Source: Cryptomeria japonica (Eukaryota > Streptophyta > Pinopsida > Cupressales > Cupressaceae). From it: 64,000 nt of DNA. The DNA is taken from contig NC_081410.1 of NCBI RefSeq assembly GCF_030272615.1, forward strand, positions 222,445,415-222,509,414, read 5' to 3'. This document shows, in pieces, positions 56,967 through 64,000 of this stretch. The first letter of the stretch is position 1. Every line of letters begins with the position of its first letter. The position numbers and the translations under genes were made by a program. Below the pieces are notes generated by a model. It was not told the origin of the DNA, did no database searches, and was given only the letters and a program-made list of their open reading frames with translations.

Positions 56967-58300
56967 TTAGTTCTCATCAGGAGGGGCAATTACCCCTAGC
57001 TTATCTCTAAGATAATCAAAAGTATCCTTAGGCAAAGGCTTCATGAAGATATCTACAATTTGTTCCTTTGTAGATACATACTCCAATCTGACTTCCTTCT
57101 CATTCACCTTCTCTCTCAAGAAATGAAACTTGATTGATATATGCTTGGTCTTGGAATGCAAGACCAAATTCTTAGAAATGTTGATAGCACTTGAATTATC
57201 ACAGTATATAGTAGTAGGCTCATCAAAAACAACTCTAATATCTTTTAACATCTTCTTCATCCACATCACTGGAGTACAATTGCTAGCAACAACAATGTAT
57301 TCAACTTTTGCAGTAGATAAATAAATAGCTTTCTACTTCTTACTCATCCATGAAACCAATCTCTTACCCAAGAAAAATGTACCACCACTAGTACTATTTA
57401 TGTCATCAATATTACCTGCCCAATCAACATCAGTAAAAGAACTCAGTAAAATCATCTTTAGGATACCACAAACCAAAATCAACCGTCCCTTTCAAATATC
57501 TGAAAATTCTTTTCACAGCAACAACATGAGATTCCTTAGGATCATCTTGATTTCTAGCAACAAGACAAACAACATTCATAATATCCGGTCTAGTCTGAGT
57601 CAAATATAACAATCAACCAATCATATATTTGTATCTAGTCTGGTTTTCTTTCAGAGAATCATCATCCTTAGTCAACTTACATCTAGTCACCATAAGGGTA
57701 CCAACTAGCTTTGAATCATCTAAACCAAACTTCTTCAACAATTCTTTCACATACTTAGACTGAGATATAAAAATTCCTTTATCCAATTGAGTAATTTGCA
57801 ATCCCAAAAAGAATTTCATTTCACCAATCATAGACATCTCAAACTCATTCTGCATATCATCAGCAAACTTCTTGCACAAGCCATCATTTCCATCAAAAAT
57901 AATGTCATCAACAAATACCTCAACAATCAAAATCTTATCATGATCAATCTTGAAGTACAAATTACTATCAGCAGTACCTTTATTGAATTCAAGATTCATC
58001 AAATACTTATCCAATCTGGCATACCAAGCTCTTGGGGCTTGTTTCAATCCATACAATGCTTTCTTCAATCTGCAAACCATATCTCCATGATCTATCTGGT
58101 TACTCAATATAAACTTCTTCTTCCAACTCGCCGTTAAGAAAGATTGACTTGACATCCATCTGATAGACTTTGAAATCTTTTTGAGTAGCATAAGCAAGAA
58201 ATAATCTAATAGCTTCAATTCTAGCCACCAGAGCTTCAATACTAATATAACATATGGGGCGGTGGGGGTGAGGGCATTTTTTTAATGAGAGTAACCCTTG
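56967..58300 (-). pseudogene. copia RT and RNase H, broken
   Basis: RT has CRLKKALYGLKQAPRAWY near 58030-58080, the catalytic box VFVDDIIFDGN near 57890-57920 (usual YVDD) and GEMKFFLGLQITQ near 57785-57820. After a stop at 57613 the RNase H part has LTQTRPDIMNVV, FRYLKGTVDFGLWY, then TTIYCDNSSAINISKN, SKTKHISIKFHFLRE and the ending FDYLRDKLGVI. A gap near 57270-57430 contains several stops. The last 100 codons are intact. Confidence 0.88.
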
Positions 58301-59640
58301 TAAACAAGTCTTTCTCTATTCCTAACAACTTCACCTTTTTCATCCAATTTTTTTTGAAACACCCATTTAGTTTCAATTTTTATTCTTAGGTCTGGGAACT
58401 AGAATCCATGTATTATTTTTCTCAATATGGTTCAATTCTTCTTCAATTGCTTTAACCCAATTTTCATCTTTGCATGCTTCATTAGCATCCTTAGGTTCAA
58501 TCTTTGAAATCAAGCAATACTCTTCAACAATTCTTCATCTAGTCATCACATCATTATTCTTATCACCTATGATTTGATTTTCTGAATGATTCAATCTCAC
58601 ATACCTGGGGGTCTTATTATTTTCCTAATTTCCAGACTCTTGAGCTCTTTCTTCTGCACTAGCACTTGTCTCTCCTTAATTCTTAGGATTTTTTGGAACA
58701 ATCTGAATTTGATTATGGGTTTGCACTTGCTTTCCTTTATTTGAACTAACATCCTGATCATCTGAATCATATCCGGAGCATCTGGGCCGATACTCATTAC
58801 CTTCATCAACTTTCACATTAGCACTTTCAATTATCTTTCTCAATCTCTTATTATAACACCGATATGCCTTTCTCTTAGTAGAATAACCAAGAAAAATTCC
58901 TTCATCACATCTATCATCAAACTTCCCTAGATCTTCATCTCTATTGATATAGCATTTACTTCAAAAAATTCTAAAATATCTAACTATAGGAACACGACCG
59001 AACCATAACTCGTAAGGAGTCTTACCGGTATCACCTATGATATGCACTCAGTTAAAAGTGTATACAATAGTACTCACAACTTCTCTCCAATAGATATGCA
59101 GAACATTTCCTTCAATCATCATGGTTCTAGCAGCTTCCTGAATTATTCTATTCTTCCTCTCCACAACACCATTCTGCTGAGGGGTCTACAGAGTATATAA
59201 ATATCTCTTTACTCCATGCTCTTCAAAAAATGCATTAAATTCACTAGAAGTAAATTCACCACCTATGTCAGATCTCAGACACTTTAGCTTCAATCTAGTC
59301 TCAATCTCAACCATAGCTTTGAAAATCTTGAACTACTCCAATGCTTCAAATTTCTCCCTTAAGAAAGTAACCCACATCATCCTTGAATAGTCATCATCAA
59401 CAACATGAAATACCTATCTTCTTGCAAGCTTCTCACTCTATAAGGACCACGCAAATCAGTATGCACAAGATCTAATATTCCATTAGAACTATACTGTTTT
59501 CTTTCGAAAGTAACTCTTGTTTGCTTCCCTAATTGACATTCCTTGCATACTGGATTAGTAGGCTTTACCAACTTAGGAAGATCTTTCACTACTTGAGTAG
59601 AACTTATCTTGACCATGCAATCAAAATTCACATGACACAT
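58300..59640 (-). pseudogene. copia integrase, broken
   Basis: The zinc-finger end is VCKECQLGKQTRVTFE near 59510-59550, the core starts ILDLVHTDLRGPY near 59450, and the NGVVERKNRIIQEAARTMM block (containing the catalytic Glu) lies near 59115-59180 after a stop that replaces one codon. The C-terminal GKFDDRCDEGIFLGYS near 58885-58930 and a PRYVRLNHSENQI linker follow. Several frameshifts between 59370 and 58300. Confidence 0.82.
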
Positions 59641-59670
59641 TCTTCTATGCCATAACCAAATTTCATCAAT

Positions 59671-60339
59671 CTAAGCAATCAAACAAATTTTACCACCAAC
59701 ATTCAAGTGAAAGATATTACCTTTAGTCTTTGTACCTGATGCAATCTCAATTTTGGAACCAATCGAGATCTTACATTTTCCATTCTTGAATTGCAAATCA
59801 TATCCCTTGTCAACCATTTGTCCAACACTCAAAAGATTATGCTTTAAACCTTTTACATACAAGACATTATCAGTATCATTCTTACCATCAAGAGAAATCA
59901 AACCTCTACCACGAATTATACTAGCTTTGTCATCACCAAATCTTACTACACCACCATCATACTTTTCCATACTCACAAACTTACTCTTATCACCTGTTAT
60001 ATGATGAGAGAAACCACTATCAATAACCCATTCATCTTTCTCTTCAACTTTAGTAGACACATATTTCTCCTCATTAATGCAACTAGTAGAATCAACAATC
60101 ACCATATCATCTTCCTTGATAGCAATGAACACCCATTCATCTCCTAAATTTCTCTTATTAGATTCATAATCTGTTACACCTTCATCAATAACATAATAAC
60201 ACTTCTTTTGATATTTAGGCTTGTATGGTTTGGACTTAGGAACTCTTTCCAGACACCTTGAGGCAAAATGTCCTATCTTATTGCATGAAAAACTTTCAAG
60301 AGGCAATTTCCCTTCATACTTACCGGCTCCTTTCGACAA
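59671..60339 (-). pseudogene. copia zinc knuckle and aspartic protease, 222-codon open frame
   Basis: The CCHC knuckle reads SFSCNKIGHFASRC near 60255-60300; its first Cys is Ser, so zinc binding should be lost. The protease active site is VIDSGFSHHITGDKSKF near 59980-60030 with Asp-Ser-Gly kept but the usual next residue (Ala/Cys) as Phe. A VLYVKGLKHNLLSVGQ block near 59830 follows. The frame itself is open. Confidence 0.85.
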
Positions 60340-60381
60340 TCTTCTGGCAATCAGGTCTTCAAGCTCCTCAAGCTCTCTTTA

Positions 60382-61102
60382 TTATTCTTTAAGTTCTCTC
60401 ACCTCCTTCTCATATCTGGAAACCCTTGTAGAAATTTCTCCCATATCATATTTTTGCTTCCCAAAAATAGTAGCTTTGAATGTAGATTCTGACTTAGGAA
60501 GAGATTCACGAAATTCACTCAACTCAAAGGCAACAAGCTTTCCAATCAGCAAGTCTCTAGTCACATTTGTCACTGTCCAAATCTCCTCAATAGCAGTAGC
60601 CTTGTTCTTGTAAGCAGGAGGAAAGGATCTCAACACTTTAGCAACAACATCTGATTCTTCCAATACTCCATTGACACATATGATATTCAACACAAGCTCA
60701 TTCAATTAAATAAAGGAGGTAATATTCTCATCTTGCCCATCTTCGAAATCTCATACTTTCCCTTCAAATTCTGTAACTTAGCAACTTTCACATGGCTGCC
60801 ACCTTCATACAAAGTCTTTAGCTTCTTCTAGATCTCATGAGCAGTTTCAAATCCATAACATTAGTCATCTCAGAATCAGTCAAGGCACTCAACAATGCTT
60901 CCTTAGCTCTAATATTGAATTCAACCTCCTTTATCTCATCTGGAGTAGTAGGACCATTCAGAGGAACATTATACACATTCTTAGTAATCTTCCAGTAATA
61001 TTTACTGATGCATCTCAAGTGACATTCCATCTGGTTCTTCCAAAGAGTGTAGTTCATTCCATCAAATCTTGGACTATCCTTCTTATAAGCAAAGGTTGCC
61101 AT
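60382..61102 (-). pseudogene. copia GAG, broken
   Basis: It starts MATFAYKKDSPRFDGMNYTL at 61102 with the NYxLWKNQME copia GAG block, 43 bases after the PBS. The frame changes near 60830 and again near 60710. It continues as LVLNIICVNG, VLRSFPPAYKNKATAIEEI and LIGKLVAFELSEF to 60382, a UBN2-type capsid protein. Confidence 0.85.
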
Positions 61103-61144
61103 CTCGAATCACCTCAAGCGGTCAAGAATATTTCAAAGGATCTA

Positions 61145-61157
61145 GCTCTGATACTAA
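61145..61157 (-). other. Degenerate copia primer-binding site
   Basis: The minus strand reads TTAGTATCAGAGC, one to two changes from the initiator tRNA-Met PBS core GGTATCAGAGC. Confidence 0.6.
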
Positions 61158-63514
61158 TTATGGACCATAAAAAATAGAACCAAGTAGCTAAGACCTAATC
61201 CCACTCTCATGCACACACATTGGAATATGAAAGAGCCTAGGGAGATATCTCACTTTGACTACTTCTTTAAATAGAGAAGAGAGAGTCAAGGAATATCTCT
61301 TAGGGTTTCTATTCCTTTGTTGTAATCAAGAGTAGATGTGCAAAATATGATGCCACAATCAACTATGCTAGGAGATGAGAAATGAAGCACACATAAACTG
61401 AAAATGCAGATTCTGTCTGAACTAGAACTGAGATACTAAAAGAAGAACTAGAAAATGAATTCAAGGGTGCACCTACTACAAAAAATTAGGGCAAATTGGT
61501 CAGGACTAGGGCACCACACCCTAGTCCCTACCAGGACAGAAAGCTGGAACTTTGGATCTAGGACCCTCAGGGCCTGAGATGCAAAACTGCCACAAAAAAC
61601 TGCAAAACTTTGTGGACCAAGACGCTATGCCCTGGTCCTATCCTAGGGTACCACACCCTAGTCTGTGTAAACTAAGACCAAATTCTAATACTAGGTCCAT
61701 GTCTATGTCTTCTGCCAGTTTCAAAAATCATGTGTGCACCAGATTCTTGTACCTACACATGCAACTTGAAAAAGGGTGTCTAGGTGGCTATATAGGGTTT
61801 TTCCTTAGTCAAACCCCTTGTTTTTGTGGTTTCCACCTCCACAAATAGATGATAATGTACTGAAATGTGTGTTCAAGAATCTTGTGTGTATGCAAGATCC
61901 TAAATGAAAGTGACAAAGAATCTAGAGTTCTACCCTACACTTTGGAGAGAAAACCCTAAATACTTGTAAATGTAAATGTGAATGCTTAAAATCACAAATG
62001 AACCAAGAGATCTAAAGCATGAATGTAAATCTGCAAATGAATACAAAGACATGAAAATAACATGAAACCATACCAAACCTTAAGGGAGAGGTACAAGCCA
62101 ATCAACAGTTGGTGATCTCCTATTATTCTTCAATGTTTTCAAAGCTCCTAATTGATGTTGAAATTTTTTGACATAGACTTGATGAATGCTTGATTTTCTA
62201 TTGTAGACTTCACATAACTTGCACTTTCACTTCACAAGAGGCTCCCTCCAAAATTGGTAGATCTGGATCCCTCAAATGAGGAAAGGGAAGACTATATGTA
62301 GGAAACCCTAACTTTGTTTTCAACTTTAGGCTGACCTAGAATCAATATTTTTTCACAAATCTCTAGATTTAAACATTAAAATGCCACCAAAAATTGCTCT
62401 CGAAATTTCAGGAAAAAAGTTCGAGACCAGGTAGCCCCCCCTTGGTCTGACCAACTTTTCGTCAAATTTTTCGGTGAAGCAAGATAATGTGATTTTAAAG
62501 AAAATTCCAGAAGGATATGGAAATTTACGATGTCTAGATATGCGAAATTGGGCCTTGAAGATTGAAATAGGAAATAATTAGGGTATTTGATGAAATGATT
62601 TATTGGAGGAATAAATTAAAAAGGGGCACACTTAATGTAAAAGGCCCAATTTTATGATGTGTAGAGCGATGAAAGAAGACCTTAAATTAAATTAAATTAA
62701 TTAATTAAATGCTTAAAGAGAATTTGAAATACAAGATGCAAACACACTAAGGTAGGTGCTAACCTAAGCGTGGAATTGTACCACCCAATTAAGGGTGTAC
62801 AATTTATGATGCTACATTTATCCCCTACTTTAGTGGACATATGACACTACATGCATATGCAAGTTAAATTATAGAAAAGTAAACATTTCATGAAAAAGGA
62901 TATATCCATAAGGTGCCAGACAAAGCCCCCATCGGTATTTGCAACTTACACTGTTAGGAATTGCACCCTACAAACCCACTTGTTAGATAAAATCACAAAA
63001 TCACCTCATGCTTACTAGGGGAATGATGAAATTCGAGGGTAGCTATATGCCCCCTATTTTGGCTTGCTTATTAGTGAGATGAAATAGGGTATCATGTTTA
63101 CCACATCGAATTGTGATCAAAGGTGATGAAAAATGCTTGCAACAAGGCTCGATCAAAGTGCATCATGGAATATTTGGTAATAAAGAGAACTAAATTGAAA
63201 TTCCAACGCCACCAACGGTTCAGAAATCGGAGTTCTCTAGCTCAAGATATGAAAGATTAAGTAGAAAAGCAAAAAAAAGGGTTTCGAAAAAGAGAAAAAC
63301 ACATACCTCATAAATAGTGAAAATGACAATTTCATTAGTCATTTTCTCACTTTTTGTCCTATTTGCACTAGAGGAGCCCACATAGCACTCATCGATTAGC
63401 TGCTTGATGAGGTGAGTCTATTGAACTACCTTCGTACTTTCTGTTGACTTTTTATTGACTTAGGTTTGACTTTCTAGTGTTGAAGAAAGACTGATTTCAT
63501 ATGTACCCCCAGAA
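61158..63514. repeat. Repeat DNA without genes, probably gypsy-type leader or LTR
   Basis: Contains CACACCCTAGTCC-type repeated words near 61510-61670, an (AATTA)n run near 62685 and a block near 62780-62870 shared with 17820-17880 (CCCCTACTTTAGTG). No coding sequence seen. It leads into the plant mobile domain frame at the window end, so it may be the 5' region of that element. Confidence 0.45.
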
Positions 63515-63628
63515 GGGTGCCATGGTCCCATTTGGGTGCCTTGGTCCCACCAGGGTGCCATGGTCCCACTAGGGTGCCCTGGTCCTCCCAGAGTGCCTTG
63601 GTCCTTCCATGGTGTCCTGGTCCTCGGA
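63515..63628. repeat. Six tandem 19-bp units
   Basis: Units start at 63515, 63534, 63553, 63572, 63591 and 63610, each close to GGGTGCCWTGGTCCCACCA. The later units are more diverged. Confidence 0.9.
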
Positions 63629-63772
63629 CAGGATGACCAAGGGTTGATATAGGATCAAGCTTTCAATGTTGAATTGATTGATTGAATAATATTGATTGTT
63701 GATTGTTTGATTTTGCAGAAACTACCCTATATGTGAGAGCATACTGCTAGGCATACATATCAAAATCTGTAG

Positions 63773-64000
63773 AGTCAGATTCCTCAATTGTCTCAGGATG
63801 ACAGAGAGTTGCTTAAGGCAGTAGGGTTGTGGTACATATGTAACATGCCATCCATGAAGTTCCATCCAGTGATGCTCATGGCACTCATGGAGAGATGGGA
63901 CGTAGACACCTCCATATTTGTCCTACTAGTGGGAGAGATGACAATCACAATCGAGTATGTGTACCACATACTGATGCTTCCAATTAGAGGACATATGGTG
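63773..64000 (+). CDS. Plant mobile domain (PMD) protein, N-terminal part, runs off window
   Basis: An open frame after a TAG at 63770 continues to the last base. It reads RELLKAVGLWYICNMPSMK, then ALMERWDVDTSIFVL, GEMTITIEYVYHILMLPIRG, which matches the start of the plant mobile domain (the aminotransferase-like PMD family) with its hallmark L-x-x-RW, GEMT(V/I)T and LPI-x-G. PMD proteins occur in MULE-type transposons, in gypsy elements that captured them, and as domesticated genes such as MAIN. A Val-Leu pair replaces the usual LPxGE start, a mild divergence. The repeat upstream suggests the gypsy-borne form. No intron seen in the visible part. Confidence 0.6.

Larger units (their letters stand above)
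56607..61157 (-). mobile_element. Degenerate Ty1/copia element, minus strand
   Basis: GAG, zinc knuckle, protease, integrase, RT and RNase H all occur on the minus strand in copia order, with many stops. A degenerate PBS is at 61145-61157 and a polypurine tract at 56734-56745. Only about 125 bp of 3' LTR (56607-56733) is left, and the sequence beyond the PBS does not match it, so one or both LTRs are lost or replaced. It is inserted in, or recombined with, the LINE at about 56606. Confidence 0.85.

Overview
The window looks like nuclear DNA from a seed plant with a large, repeat-filled genome, most likely a gymnosperm. It is AT-rich, holds one ordinary intron-containing plant transcription-factor gene, and is otherwise packed with old, nested LTR retrotransposons, LINEs and tandem repeats. 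There are no bacterial-type operons, no CRISPR and no organellar genes. Species-level placement is inference.

Layout. 1-4830 is a decayed Ty1/copia element (+) with an 800-bp solo LTR inserted at a 5-bp target duplication. 4831-11759 is mostly non-coding with small tandem repeats. 11760-14346 (-) is the only clearly intact gene: a five-exon GARP/G2-like MYB repressor of the NIGT1/HRS1/HHO family, about 549 aa, followed (in transcription order, reversed) by about 1.5 kb of 5' flank. 16.2-22.3 kb is AT-rich repeat with a trace of a gypsy protease. 22.86-26.76 kb carries fragments of an unidentified gene inside an unusual A-B-A'-B' inverted repeat. 27-33 kb is non-coding repeat with one MITE-like element. 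33264-37821 is a 4.56-kb element with TG..CA ends and a perfect 5-bp target duplication but no coding capacity. 38.56-40.6 kb is an array of about eight tRNA-like (SINE-head) units. 40.96-42.06 kb is a CpG-rich island without a convincing gene. 42.4-44.55 kb is degenerate satellite.

44.6-61.2 kb is a nest of retroelements, all on the minus strand: a LINE tail, an outer copia-type LTR, inside that LTR a young complete copia element (46015-50880, TSD ATCAT, PBS and PPT present), then a LINE (51.8-56.6 kb) with RT, zf-RVT and RNase H plus an extra downstream ORF, then another degenerate copia (56.6-61.16 kb). The window ends in repeat that leads into a plant mobile domain reading frame (63773-64000, +).

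Candidate novelties: (1) the young copia element encodes GAG and protease but no integrase, RT or RNase H; in their place is a long acidic frame of unknown function, so it must be mobilised in trans; (2) the LINE carries a coiled-coil/NLS-like ORF after RNase H; (3) the A-B-A'-B' inverted repeat with equal-length arms duplicates gene-like reading frames; (4) the tandem tRNA-like array. All boundaries were read by eye and no homology search was run.
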